64,000 nt of DNA from Anisus vortex (taxonomy: Eukaryota > Mollusca > Gastropoda > Planorbidae), in contig OX421495.1 in NCBI GenBank assembly GCA_949126835.1, forward strand, positions 24,276,533-24,340,532, given 5' to 3'. The position numbers and the translations under genes were made by a program. Position 1 is the stretch's first letter; the number at the start of each line of letters is the position of its first letter. Below are positions 49,885 through 60,858 of the stretch, in pieces. The notes beneath the pieces are model-generated. The model ran no database searches, had not been told where the DNA came from, and saw only the letters and a list, made by a program, of their open reading frames with translations.

Positions 49885-50745
49885 AAAATTTAAACATATG
49901 CTACTCCACCAATCCTAGTGGCTGCTGTCCATCTGAAGGTCTGGCGTTTGAATCTAGTTAAAAATGTCTGGATTCATACCTGAATTCAACACTGTTAGGT
50001 ACCTGACAAAAGTTATGGAATATTAAGGCGGCTGGGTGTTGTGCTGGTCACATCTTTCCCTTGCATGCCATGTCTACTGGACAAATTGAACACTGCTCGA
50101 CTAACCCTATGGATCAACAGGGAATAAAAAGGGTTTGAAGTTTCTATTTTGTTAAATGAATACATGTCTAGGGCCAACCTTCATAGTGAATAGCTTGAGG
50201 CATAGTTCAAAACTATACACACTGATAAAACGCCATTTTTATTTTGGCAGCAGTATTTATGTTGAAGTTCAAGTAGAGTAGAATTGCTTAGTGTTCTCCA
50301 GTACTGTTTTGACTTTTAACTTGTTTGACTTCTTATTGAATATACTTCCCAATGTAAGGTCCTTAAAAATTCAATAACTATCTGTAATTGTATACCATGC
50401 TATTTCGTAACAGATTTATACTCAAATAGATTTTGCAAGTTAACCCCATTAAATCAAAAGAATATAAATTAGTATAAAATGTATACAATATATGGTGGTG
50501 CCCCTGTAAAGATAAGATGTCCAGGGTGCTGCAGAGCACAATTTGAGAACTACTGCTCTAGTAGTTATAGTACTGTTCATCATGCTTGGTGTTTGTTTAG
50601 TTTAATATGACATGTTATATTTATTTTTACAAAACTATTTTATTGTATTGTAACTAATGAAAATGAGGTTTGTTTTTAAAGCAGCTCATGAAATGAAATT
50701 TAATTGTAACTTTGCAATAAAACTCAATAAAATATTTTGCTGAGC
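49885..50745 (+). terminator. 3' UTR and polyadenylation signals of the zinc-finger gene
   Basis: Two AATAAA hexamers at 50716-50721 and 50726-50731 lie about 840 bp after the stop codon, the likely 3' end. The UTR contains a SINE (49900-50125). Confidence 0.6.
49900..50125 (+). mobile_element. tRNA-derived SINE in the zinc-finger 3' UTR
   Basis: A diverged copy: GTGGCTGCTGTCCATCTGAA head, GCGTTTGAATCTAG at the B box, GGTACCTGACAAAAGTTATG and GGGTGTTGTGCTGGTCACAT. Same strand as the gene, so it would be part of the mature transcript. Confidence 0.75.
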
Positions 50746-51029
50746 AATGTTATTTTTGTTTTTTAGTTTAATCTGTTGAATTTACTGTAGATGTTACTTT
50801 ACTCATTGTTAGCAGACAACAAAAGTTCACATTCACTCTGTTGATTCTAAAATACTTTTTTCGACCAAAACATTCTACTTTGAATAAACATTACAGTTTT
50901 AGTTGTAAAAAATCTAAGATGCTACTTGTAGAGAGTTTATAACGCATTGTGAAGCTTCAACAAATTCACTGTTAGCATTCCATCCTGTACTTTCTCTATT
51001 ATGGAAAGATTTAGATAAAGATATGCTCA

Positions 51030-51305
51030 TAGGGGACATGGTGGCTGAGTGGAAGCTCATTCGACTGGCATACCGAAGGTCCTGAGTTTGAATCCTGATG
51101 CAGGCTACGATTTTTTCTAGGGACTGGAGGGTGTCCCTGAATCTTCCCAGCTCTGATGGGTACCTGACATTAGTTGGGGTAAAGTAAAGGCGACTGCATA
51201 GTGCTGGCCACACAATCACCTAGTAAATGCCATGGCCAAAGAAACTGGTGAACGCTGCTTCACCGGCCCTACGGGTCAATTTGGTCCGACGGGATACTGT
51301 ATTAC
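51030..51305 (+). mobile_element. tRNA-derived SINE copy
   Basis: A near full-length copy: GGACATGGTGGCTGAGTGG head, GAGTTTGAATCCTGATG B box, CCAGCTCTGATGGGTACC body, GCTTCACCGGCCCTACGGG and GGTCCGACGGGATACTG tail. Confidence 0.85.
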
Positions 51306-51540
51306 TTTATATGCTCATACTGCAACTCATAGAGCCTGTTGATAGCCTGTAAAATTGTTTTAATAGTGACGAAGTAAGATTACATTATTTTATAGATTTA
51401 ATTATCTTGTAAATAAATTAGTGACTTCAACATGTCTCTAATTTCTTATAAAAAACACTGGTCTACGGAGTACCTTGTGGTGTGCTCATTTGAATCTTCT
51501 AAAAGGTGACAGCTTGCCTCCCGCAGACACTGTGAGAATG

Positions 51541-52165
51541 TGAGATAATAATAATAATAATGATGACATTTGTATAGCGCTGCCAACAAACATACTGTAA
51601 GCTCAGAGCGCATTTAACAACAATTAAAGAACACAGGTACAATCTATAGGCCAAGAGATAAGAAAAACAACTAAATGATGATTCAAAACATTACAAACAG
51701 AACAAATCAAACAACTAAAACAAAATAACCGACCTAACATATAAGTAAGACAGTGGGGCTCTAAAGCATGTTAACTGAGTTAGGCCCTAAATATTGAAAT
51801 AATGAGTTTTTAAGTTCTTCTTGAAGGAATCAATGGAGCTTGTTTGCTTGAGTTGAATGGGAAGAAGATTCCACACCTTCGGACCGGATACTGAGAAGGC
51901 TCTAAGGCCAACGGTCATCAGAGAGAAACGGGGCTCTTCCAGAAGCGATGAGTTGGCAGAACGAAGTGTTCTTTGAGGGACATATGGTGTTATTAGTTCC
52001 TTGAGATAGGATGGAAACTCGTTATTAAAAATGCACTGATGGCAAAATAGCGCCACTTTATACTCGATTCTGGCTTTCACGGGGAGCCAATGGAGCTGAC
52101 GCAGGAGAACTGTCACAGAATCTCGCCTTGACTTACGCATGACTAGGCGAGGGGCACAGATAAAA
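51541..52165 (-). mobile_element. LINE 3' end (C-terminal domain and tail)
   Basis: The minus frame at 52140-51787 reads LLRQLHWLPVKARIEYKVAL, YLKELITPYVPQRTLRSA, GLRAFSVSGPKVWNLLP and SFKKNLKTHYF, the conserved C-terminus of many invertebrate non-LTR elements. The 3' tail includes AGCGCTATACAAATGTCATC and an (ATT)n run. 5'-truncated. Confidence 0.85.
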
Positions 52166-52289
52166 AAAAAAAAAGAGCTTTAAGTCCTTTCTTTTTGGCT
52201 AGTGGCTGTATGCCTTACAAGCCAATACAACTGCCACTGCAATTTATTCAGCACTGAGCATGCTAAATTTAATATGGATACAAGCTCTT

Positions 52290-52580
52290 TGGCGGCACGG
52301 TAGCCGAGCAGCAGCGCGTTCGACTTGCGATCCGAAGGTCCTGGGTTTGAATCCTGGTATATGCTAGGATTTTTTCCCAGGACTTGAGGGTGTCCCTGAG
52401 TCTACCCAGCTCTGATGAGTATAGCCTACCTGACATTAGTTGAGGTAAAGTAAAGGCTGCTGGGCATTGTGCTGGCCACACATCCCCTAGTATGCCTTGC
52501 CCACAGAAACTGGTGAACGCTGGTTACTTTAATTTTTTACAAGCGCTGTATAAATTATAACCATTATTATTATGTCTCTT
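52290..52580 (+). mobile_element. tRNA-derived SINE followed by a LINE-like tail
   Basis: A clear A box (GGTAGCCGAGCAGC) and B box (GGGTTTGAATCC), with the usual body to about 52530. It is then followed by AGCGCTGTATAAATTATAAC and (ATT)n, which resembles the tail of the LINE at 51541-52165. Lies about 0.4 kb before the crn start codon. Confidence 0.8.
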
Positions 52581-52639
52581 TTATTTTATATATATATATA
52601 TATATGTCTATATAAAAGTTGGGCAACTGATTCGAGAAA

Positions 52640-52966
52640 CATCAGAATATGATTGTTTTATTTTTTCATGTTTTAAATAAGATAAATCAAACTAATAGCA
52701 AATTATAATTTTGAAATAATATTGAGATTTTTTTTCCCAACCGATCACTGTTTTAAATAAATGCTACACAGCTGAGTTTGGCTATGATCACTGAGCTATA
52801 TAACTAAGTGACAAGGTTCTTTTGTTATAAAAGAATATGTTTAACCACTAAAAATTTAGTATTTCCGGGTCGATTTTGTTACGCTTTTAACAAATTTGTT
52901 TACATCTTTTGTGACTTTTGTCTTTACATTTAGGCCTTTTAAGTCTACAAACCGTCACTGCTTAAA
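52640..52966 (+). promoter_or_regulatory. Presumed promoter and 5' UTR of crn
   Basis: Between the SINE/TA microsatellite and the ATG. No TATA box in a convincing position and no CpG-rich core was seen. The transcription start cannot be set from sequence. Confidence 0.35.
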
Positions 52967-53014
52967 ATGGAGACAACAACGGATGGAAAAATTAAAATGC
53001 CCAGGGTGGCAAAG
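52967..53014 (+). CDS. crn: Crooked neck-like splicing factor, exon 1 (partial gene)
   Basis: ATG at 52967 in good context (AAAATGG) opens 16 codons, METTTDGKIKMPRVAK, ending at donor AAAG/GTAATA (phase 0). The next exon, at 63977, continues VKNKMAAP. The joined motif PRVAKVKNK matches the highly conserved N-terminus of Crooked neck/CRNKL1 (…PKVAKVKNKAPAE… in fly and human). That protein is a HAT-repeat (half-TPR) scaffold of the Prp19-associated spliceosome, needed for pre-mRNA splicing in the nucleus. Only the first 24 residues fall in the window; the HAT repeats lie beyond. The intron between the two exons is about 11 kb and filled with transposons. Confidence 0.8.
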
Positions 53015-54015
53015 GTAATATCATTACTTCATTTTCTCAAATGAATTAAAATGATTAAAAACCTATTATCGATAAAAATATAAAATAAATTCCAATATTT
53101 TTTTTCAATCTCAATTTATAAGTGGGGCCTTTTTAAAATGGGCTTATTATAGTGCAAACAAACAGCTAAATTCTCTAATAACTTTTTACTTAATTTTTCA
53201 TATCATGAATTAGCTCAATAGGCTAAACCTGCTTAAAAGCTGTATACTGTATGATTGCGACAAAAAGAAAAACACTTTCACTTAGGGCCAACTTTACAAC
53301 TATAACTACTATAAGAAAAAATTAAAATGCCTAGCTAAAATAAAATAAACATATATTTAAATAAATAGCCAGACAGTAAAACAAAGCCAATAAGAAAAGG
53401 CAATGTCTTTAGGAGATATTGTTTCAGTAGAATGTCATGTGACCACAGGGTGATATACACATTCGCAAGGCGCAGGAAATATTATTTCAGCAGAAATGTC
53501 ATGCATTACATGTACCAAGGGGTTGCTGACCAAAGAATTCCTGTATGCCCAGCTAAACAAATTTAGATAACCTTATGTTTAATGTTGTTATTTAAAAACA
53601 AAGTTAATGCAGTTTTTGCGATAATTATTTCAGGAGTTCTCTATTTAAACAAAATTATGTTAAGCTATATAGCCTAATAGTTATTATATATCCTTTTAAA
53701 GCTTGAAAGCCTAGAAATCCAAATAAGACATTTATAAAGTCAGCTAACTATTCAATATTTTATAGGCTTGATTAATAATTTAAAGATCAGGAAAGTCCTT
53801 TGGACCAGATGCCAGTGCTACAAAATAAATTGGTCTAAACAACAGCAAAGTAGCGTTAAAACACACAATATTGTAATATTGTTGAAATTGATAATATATG
53901 ATTAATAAACTCACAAAACATAATTATAATGTTTTTGTTGTGTTTTATTAATATTTTTATAATGAATTGTGATTTCGCACTTAGGCGTCATAAAGTATAG
54001 ACATAACCTAGGAAG
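53015..54015. other. AT-rich part of crn intron 1
   Basis: No open frame with domains, and no repeat units recognised. Confidence 0.5.
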
Positions 54016-54673
54016 ATGGCAGCTGTCATCATCATCATCGCCTTTCGTCTCGTCTGGGACATAGGCCACGAACAAAGGCTCTCCAGGCATCTCGGTCTTG
54101 GGCCAATCTCTCTAGCTGTCCCCAGTTGCGACCACTCTTTTTGGTGTCTGCCTCCAGCTCCCTTCTCCAGGTCATTCTGGGTCTACGTCTCTTTCTCTTG
54201 CCCTGTGGATTCCAGGTAAGGGCTTGTCTCGTGGTGCTGGTTGCTGGCTTCCTAAGAGTGTGTCCAATCCACTTCCATCCGCGCTGCCGGATTAATTCTT
54301 CCACCGGTTCCTGTTGAGTACGTCGCCAGAGCTCTTCGTTGGTGATGACGATGGGCCAGAATATTCTCAGGATCTTTCGGAGAAATGAGTTGATAAATGT
54401 CTGTAGCTTTCTAGAACCAGCTGCTGTTGTTCGCCAAGTTTCTGCTCAATACATCAAGACAGGCTTCACAGTGGTGTTGAATATCCTGACCTTAGTCTTG
54501 AGGGTCAAATTGCCACAGGTCCAGACCTTTTTCAATTGGTTGAATGCAGCTCTCGCCTTGCCGATTCTCGCTTTTATGTCAGCATCAGTCCCTCCTTGTA
54601 TATCAATGATGCTTCCGAGATATGTGAAGCTTTCCACTTCCTCCAGGACTGTTCCTTCCAGTGCTATAGGTGT

Positions 54674-54826
54674 TGAAGAAACTCCTCATTCAGTGTTAAA
54701 TGTATTTATTCACATAAATGACGAACGATGAATATACATGTCGGACATAGGACATTGACTGAAACAATACAGGTAGAAACTAATTAACATATAAACATAC
54801 ATACAATATCTACAGGTAACCCTTCA
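54674..54826 (-). repeat. LTR (3' LTR in coding orientation)
   Basis: 153 bp, TGAAGAAACTCC ... AACCCTTCA on the plus strand. Unusually short for gypsy LTRs. Differs from its partner by T versus C in CACATAAAYGACGAAC. Confidence 0.93.
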
Positions 54827-54838
54827 ACCCCCCCATGT

Positions 54839-55423
54839 TTATATGTCACAATTAGACATTCGACGTCTCCTAGGGCACCTGCCGCCGCTGTTAGGAGCAA
54901 GTATATCTTCTTTTAATCCACCCGAATTATGGGGTAGGATGCGTCGTAGCATTGCTGGGACTTTTTTAGCTGTTGTTGAAGTCTCTTCAATGGAGGTCGG
55001 TCTAGGAGTGGTTGGTCTGTTAGCCTGATACTCAGAATCAGATGTACTGATGGGAAGATTCACTGTTTCAGGTGTAGATTCTGGGAAACCTGTTGGTGGC
55101 AGGTTAGTCATAGTTTCACCAGAGTGCTCAAAATGTGTGTCTGAGGGCTCAAAAGGTGTGTCTGAGGGCTCAACATTTCCTATTGTTTGAGGGTTATTTG
55201 TATAATTATCATTGGCTGACCAGGTCTCTTTAAGTGAAGTGTTTTCGATCGCCAACGATGCTGGCTTGAAAGCCCTAAGAAATCGCCTGTTCCTCTTTGT
55301 AAGTCTACCAGATCCATCAACCTTTACCACATACTGGTCATGCTCAGTTGAGTCTACTATGGTTCCTGTTCGGTGCCATTTGTTAGGATTATTCCCAGTT
55401 TGGTTTTGTATTGTATGAAGCAT
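54839..55423 (-). pseudogene. Frameshifted C-terminal part of the gypsy polyprotein
   Basis: Continues the integrase C-terminal region in another frame: NNPNKWHRTGTIVDSTEHDQ, then YVVKVDGSGRLTKRNRRFLR, the usual GD-x-V...W.RTG.IV small-barrel domain. A Thr/Pro/Ser-rich tail follows, ending near the left LTR. Separated from the main frame only by the 5-bp duplication at 55407-55416. Confidence 0.8.
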
Positions 55424-58400
55424 TGGTCGCCGATTTTAAGAGGCATTAGGGGCTTCGCATGCTCATTCAGGGTTTCTGACGTCCTTGTGAAACGTGTGCG
55501 GAGTGCACTTTCTTTTGCCGCCCATGCTTCCCGCCAGATAGGTCTGATATGTGGATTTGTGTACTTCTCAAGACGATTTATAAACGAAAGCGAGTCCCTG
55601 ATTGGTCGCCCAAAGATTATTTGCGCAGGAGATAGATTGCAATCAGGGTCAGGGGTGTTCCTCGTTTGCAACAAAGCTCTAAGGAGCTTGTCGTTGTCTA
55701 ATGATCCGTTTGGCCCCACATTTGATCTGAGTAATCTTTTTGCAGACTTAACCGCTACCTCTGCCCTTCCATTTGATTGTGGATGGTACGCTGAGGAGAT
55801 GCGGTGCCTTACACCCCATGTCTCGAGGAAATCCCTGGTCAACCCAGCCGTGAACTCTGGTCCACCATCACTTGACAGCTCGTCGGGGACACCAAATGTT
55901 GCGAATAAGGAGCGCAAGCATCCTATGAGGCCACGTGCTCCCGACCAGGCACCTCCTGATGGTGTGGAAAATATTTCACTCCATCCAGACAAACGATCCC
56001 CAGCGACTAAGTAGTGGCGTCCACCAAACTCAAAAAAGTCGGCGTAAATCTGCTCAAACGGAGTAAGTGGTGGTACTGCTGGTTCAGAGGGAATGGGAGC
56101 CTGGGACGGTGCGTTGCGGTTACATTCTCTGCATCTTGATCTAGTCTCTTGGATGTCTAGTGTCATGCCAGGCCAAAATACAATGGACTGTGCCCGTGAC
56201 TGCATAGCTGAGACACCGTGATGAGCTGAGTGCAATCCTTGCAAGATTATTTTGCGTAGGGAAGATGGAACAATTACTCTATCTTGGTAGAGTATTACAC
56301 CATCCGTGATGTACAGGGACTCACGATACCTGGCGTATTCGGAGATGTTCCCATATTCCCTTGACCAGCCTTCATCTATTGCCATCATCAGTGTAGATAA
56401 AATTTTATCCTTATTTGTCTCTTTTGCTATGAGGTCCCATGAGACGTTGGTTATACTCTCAGCATCGTGACTGATGGCAACGGCCATTAGCTTTTCCGAC
56501 TTGTCTGCAATAGTTAGAAGGGACACTTCTGATTCAGGGCTTGGGTATCTGGATGCAGCATCTGCTGCATGGTTGCTTTTACCAGGTAAGTGTACTATTT
56601 GGAAACGCCAAGGTAGTGTACGCTGCTTTAATCGGAACAGCCTGGTATTTGAGATTTCATCAAGCGTGCGATCTCCGAAAATTTTTACCAGTGGTTTGTG
56701 ATCTGTCGCCACTGTGAGGTCTTGACATCCTTGAGTGAAATATTTCGTTTGTTCCAATCCCCAAGCTATGGCCAATGCTTCACCCTCAATAGCAGCATAA
56801 CGCTTCTCAGCTCCTGTTAGGAATCGGGATCCTGCTAGGGTAACCTTCCAACCATCTGGACAGCATTCTGGGAGGCTGGAGTCACAGAGGCAATGCTTCT
56901 GTAATAGAAAATACCCCAACCCGCATGTTGACCAGTCAGGACGAAGGCATGTGGGTTTGGTGATATCAAAGATCTCAACACCTTGGCGGATTGCCTCAAT
57001 TATGAGTTCTTTAGAATCCTCAAACGCCTTGTCCAACACAGGGCTCCAGAAAAATTTGTATTTTGGGCTGAGAAAAGGGCGAAATAGGGCCATGAAGTCC
57101 CTTAACTGACCATAGTTTGCCACTTGGTTTACCAAGCCAAACCATGACCGTATGTCCTTTGTAGATTTAGGCGTGGGGAATGTCCTGATAGCATCAACGT
57201 ACTTAGGTAGTGGCTCAATGCTGGTTTCTGAAATATGGAATCCAGCAAAATCTACCTGCCTTTGACAGAATTGGAACTTATCAGGATTTGAGACAACTCC
57301 TGCTGAGCCCATTGTGTCCAAGAGGTCAATTGTTCTCCACCAGTGTTCCTCTAGCTTGTCATCGTGGTGCAATATGTCATCGATACATCTTTCCTTCCTC
57401 AAGAAGTCGGCCAAGATGCTGTCAAATCTTTTATTGTAACCATCCCCAGATGATAGGAAGCCCTGAGGTGCTCGGGTGTATCTCCATTTACCCCATGGGG
57501 TAATAAATGTGGTTAAGTGCCTGTCGGCTTCACTGAGAGGGACGCTGTGGTAGCCATTCCATGCATCTGTTACAGACTTCCATGTCTCTCTCGGGACACG
57601 GCGGGCCAAATGGAAGGGTGATTCTGCGGGAAATGTTTCCCTAGTGCAAAACCTGTTGAGGGGAGAAAGGTCAACAGTACGTCTGGGTGTTCCGTTTTGT
57701 TTGCGAGTGACCACCATCCGATGGCACCAAGTTACAGGGACGCCTATCGGTACCTTTTCGATGACACCCAATGCTTCATCTCTTAGGAGGTCTTCATACA
57801 CCCGCTGCTGCCAATGCAAAGGCACTGTGGCTGGGGTGCTGCAAACTTTGGGGGTGGCATTCTTATCAATATGTATCTCCATTGGGGGACCTGACATGCA
57901 CGGTAGGGCACGGTGAGGACATGTGTTGAAGGTTGAGCTGGCATACCTTTCCACAATCCACTTTTTCATTTTAGGGATGTTTTCTGGTGTGGGAGCGAAG
58001 GGGAGGGCCTTTGGTTTTGGAGGAACAGCCGTTCTCTGAGGGCACTCACATGGATTGGTGCTCTGCGGGTGGCTGCAACCTGAAAACAAAGCCCTATCAA
58101 CATCGCCATGTAACTCATTACAAAAAAAATCTTTAGTATGACTTATATTATTGTAATTAAAGTTTTCATTTTTACAATGCCCAATGACAGGAAATTCTTC
58201 ATCTATAATAAACAATTTTATCATTGTTTCCCTAGACAAAAAGAAACCAGTAAGTGATTTTGACACATATATTGTTGCCTTAGTAGTAATGTCTTCGTTA
58301 CTTGGGGATTTCCCCTTACATATGGCATTAAATTGTCCACAAATATCTAATGATTGTCCATTTGCAGCTCTAATTGTCACTGATGAAGGTTGCAAGTCTT

Positions 58401-59508
58401 TGGCTGTAAATCCAGCTTTTTTAAAGTCACTCAAGCCCCACACATTCGACATGGCTCCAGTGTCAGCAATGGCCTCAACTGAGACCACCGGGTGGTTGAC
58501 TTTGTCTGCGGAACTAACTGAAATGTTAATCCTGGGGTGTCTGTGTTTTGACCCTAAAGCTGAAATCTGGAAGATTTGATCAGTCTCTTCAAGCTCGATT
58601 GCACGCACGACGGACCTCTCTGTTTCCTTCGGTTTTTTTCTGCCAGAGCGCCAGCAGTCGATGCATTGTTTGTAAGCATTCTTATTAACACTGCCGTCTG
58701 GTCTTTCCCTGAAGCGAAGGAAAGGCTTCCCGCAGTCAGGGCATGGAACTGTCTTTTGGCTTGCCGCAGGTGGCCTTGGCTGCTTCACCTGCTTATAAGA
58801 TGACATGACGGATACCGATGAAAGAGGGGTGGCATTGCGAGCCATCTCCCGGCTCTCGATTATACCGATGACGTCGTTGGTGGCCTTGACTTGGATGCCC
58901 GGCATGCTTAAAGCATCTCTTCTAATGTCTAAGTCGCATATTCCAGCTAGAATGACATCCTGAATTACCTCTTCGGTGTAGTCAGCTTGGATAGATTGTC
59001 CGCATGGACATTGGGCAGAGGTGGTGAACGCACAGGTCTCAGCTTTACCCCTCACTCTGGCTGCAAAGGTTCTAATGGGTTCATCGTTAGACTGGTTCAT
59101 CCGAAAGAGCTCCGCTCGAGTGACACCTCTGGCGACAGGAATGACTGCTAAGGACCGTATGACCTTAAGCACATCTTTAACAGGTCGTATTGTTAGATGT
59201 GGGTCAGACTTCAGGAGTAGATCGCCCAGTGTTTCACTGGTGCACTGGAAGAGCTGTGTCGGCGCTGCATCATCGCTAATGTCTGAGCCCAGTTTGAAGG
59301 TCTCCCACCTTCGAACGAAGGCGTTCCAAGTTTCTTCGTCTACCCCGATATCAATTGTAGGTCTGTTGAGCTTAGGACCCCTTGATGCTTGGATCTGAGG
59401 ACGTGAATGCTCGAGAGCATGGATATTGAGCAGGGGTACAATGATCTCTGGTGGAAGGTCATCAGTACGGAAGGAGCAGCCGCTCGCTGGGCATGAGACG
59501 ACGACCAT
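55357..59508 (-). CDS. Gag-Pol polyprotein of the gypsy element
   Basis: One 1383-codon frame. Residues 1-250 are Gag-like. C256/C259 and C282/C285 form a CxxC-x22-CxxC zinc motif in place of the usual CCHC knuckle. Protease DTGA is at 349-352. RT lies at about 560-760, with APQGFLSSGDGYNKRF and an active site written CIDD (708-711). RNase H lies at about 855-990 (D858, E908, D936). Integrase has a zinc domain H1093/H1097, C1126/C1129 and catalytic D1157, D1214, E1250 (YADFF, SSDGGPEF, GRAEVAV). A 5-bp tandem duplication (TGTATTGTAT at 55407-55416, plus strand) shifts the frame near residue 1366, so the normal C-terminus lies in the overlapping frame. It encodes the whole copy-out and integration machinery of the element. 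Confidence 0.9.
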   Translation of the reverse strand: MVVVSCPASGCSFRTDDLPPEIIVPLLNIHALEHSRPQIQASRGPKLNRPTIDIGVDEETWNAFVRRWETFKLGSDISDDAAPTQLFQCTSETLGDLLLKSDPHLTIRPVKDVLKVIRSLAVIPVARGVTRAELFRMNQSNDEPIRTFAARVRGKAETCAFTTSAQCPCGQSIQADYTEEVIQDVILAGICDLDIRRDALSMPGIQVKATNDVIGIIESREMARNATPLSSVSVMSSYKQVKQPRPPAASQKTVPCPDCGKPFLRFRERPDGSVNKNAYKQCIDCWRSGRKKPKETERSVVRAIELEETDQIFQISALGSKHRHPRINISVSSADKVNHPVVSVEAIADTGAMSNVWGLSDFKKAGFTAKDLQPSSVTIRAANGQSLDICGQFNAICKGKSPSNEDITTKATIYVSKSLTGFFLSRETMIKLFIIDEEFPVIGHCKNENFNYNNISHTKDFFCNELHGDVDRALFSGCSHPQSTNPCECPQRTAVPPKPKALPFAPTPENIPKMKKWIVERYASSTFNTCPHRALPCMSGPPMEIHIDKNATPKVCSTPATVPLHWQQRVYEDLLRDEALGVIEKVPIGVPVTWCHRMVVTRKQNGTPRRTVDLSPLNRFCTRETFPAESPFHLARRVPRETWKSVTDAWNGYHSVPLSEADRHLTTFITPWGKWRYTRAPQGFLSSGDGYNKRFDSILADFLRKERCIDDILHHDDKLEEHWWRTIDLLDTMGSAGVVSNPDKFQFCQRQVDFAGFHISETSIEPLPKYVDAIRTFPTPKSTKDIRSWFGLVNQVANYGQLRDFMALFRPFLSPKYKFFWSPVLDKAFEDSKELIIEAIRQGVEIFDITKPTCLRPDWSTCGLGYFLLQKHCLCDSSLPECCPDGWKVTLAGSRFLTGAEKRYAAIEGEALAIAWGLEQTKYFTQGCQDLTVATDHKPLVKIFGDRTLDEISNTRLFRLKQRTLPWRFQIVHLPGKSNHAADAASRYPSPESEVSLLTIADKSEKLMAVAISHDAESITNVSWDLIAKETNKDKILSTLMMAIDEGWSREYGNISEYARYRESLYITDGVILYQDRVIVPSSLRKIILQGLHSAHHGVSAMQSRAQSIVFWPGMTLDIQETRSRCRECNRNAPSQAPIPSEPAVPPLTPFEQIYADFFEFGGRHYLVAGDRLSGWSEIFSTPSGGAWSGARGLIGCLRSLFATFGVPDELSSDGGPEFTAGLTRDFLETWGVRHRISSAYHPQSNGRAEVAVKSAKRLLRSNVGPNGSLDNDKLLRALLQTRNTPDPDCNLSPAQIIFGRPIRDSLSFINRLEKYTNPHIRPIWREAWAAKESALRTRFTRTSETLNEHAKPLMPLKIGDQCFIQYKTKLGIILTNGTEQEP

Positions 59509-59552
59509 GTTGAAACGAAGAAGAAGGATATGTTGTCGCTAATGTATATTCA

Positions 59553-59705
59553 TGAAGAAACTCCTCATTCAGTGTTAAATGTATTTATTCACATAAACGA
59601 CGAACGATGAATATACATGTCGGACATAGGACATTGACTGAAACAATACAGGTAGAAACTAATTAACATATAAACATACATACAATATCTACAGGTAACC
59701 CTTCA
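59553..59705 (-). repeat. LTR (5' LTR in coding orientation)
   Basis: 153 bp, same termini as its partner. The coding-strand sequence immediately after it (59552 downward, TGAATATACATTAGCGACAA) should hold the primer-binding site, but I could not assign a tRNA. Confidence 0.93.
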
Positions 59706-60475
59706 GGTGTGTTACTTGACGTGTTAATCTTAAGGACTTTGCTTTTTCTTCCAAGTATGTTCAGGCCGATGCATGCAGAGTAGTGTGCTACGTAGTTAGT
59801 TTTCTCTTGCATTTGTTGCTGTGTGTGTGACAATAGGGCCAGATCGTCTGCAAAATCCAGGTCATCAAGCTGCTTCCATAGTGTCCACTGGATGCCATTT
59901 TTCTTCTGCTCTGTAGAAATTTTCATTATCCAGTCAATGGACAGCAGGAATAAAAAAGGTGAGAGCAGACATCCCTGTCTGACACCAGTCTGTACACCAA
60001 AAGCTTCGGTTGTTTGGTGGTCATGAACAATTCTGCAAGATAGTCCTTCATAGGAAGTTTTAATTATGTCTGTTAATTTTTGTGGTACCTCGTAGTGTCT
60101 CAGCAGTTTCCACAGAGTACATCTGTCAACACTATCGAAAGCCTTCTCATAGTCGATGAAGTTAATATATAGTGGCGAGTTCCACTCCAGGGATTGTTCT
60201 ACTATAAGTCGCAGTGTGGCAATCTGGTCTGTGCAAGATCTGTCTTTTCTGAAACCTGCTTGTTGGTCCCTAAGATGGGTGTTTATTGCCTCCCTCACTC
60301 TATTTAGCAGTACTCGGCTAAATACTTTACTAGGTATGGATAGCAGAGTTATTCCTCTATAATTTGAGCAATCACTAAGATCACCTTTCTTTGGAAGTTT
60401 AATGAGATGACCTTCTTTCCATTCTATCGGTATCTTTTCTTCCTCCCATATCTTCTTGAATAGAGTGTGTAGCAT
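59663..60475 (-). pseudogene. LINE reverse-transcriptase frame, interrupted by the LTR insertion
   Basis: RT palm with catalytic FADD in DLDFADDLALLSH. The natural frame runs to KINTSSNTP at the insertion point (59706-59710); codons beyond that point belong to the LTR. The frame resumes at 54673. Confidence 0.85.
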
Positions 60476-60858
60476 CTCAGTGGCTGGTTGTAATGTTTGC
60501 TGTCAAGGCTTCTGCTGGTATTCTGTCTGGACCTGCCACCTTGCCTTTCTTTAATTGTTTAATTGCTCTGGATATCTCTTGTTTTGTGGGAGTGCTGCAG
60601 TCTATCTCTAGATCTTGTTCCGCTGGCTCTATGTTAAGAGTGTGTTGTGGGGCTGGCCGATTGAGGAGTTCTTGAAAATGTTCTGACCCTCTTTGTCCGG
60701 TATCGGTTTTCCATCTTTATTTTTGACTGGTCTCTCTGGTTTATTAAATTTTCCAGATAACTTTTTGATTGCGCTGTATAATTCTCTTGTGTTTCCATGG
60801 TGAGCTGCTTCTTCTGCTTCACTTGCTAATCCTTCTATGTAGTTCTTTTTATCTGATT

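Larger units (their letters stand above)
54674..59705 (-). mobile_element. Ty3/gypsy-type LTR retrotransposon, complete, young
   Basis: Flanked by 153-bp LTRs (54674-54826 and 59553-59705), which start TG and end CA and differ at a single site that I could see. The target duplication GGTGT is present at 54669-54673 and 59706-59710. The coding strand is minus. Inserted into the RT region of a LINE. A run CCCCCCC next to the left LTR (54828-54834, G-rich on the coding strand) is the likely polypurine tract. Confidence 0.93.

Noticed and set aside
55373..59398. Several plus-strand frames of 90-213 codons
   Set aside because: They are antisense shadows of the gypsy polyprotein; no domains and no splice support.
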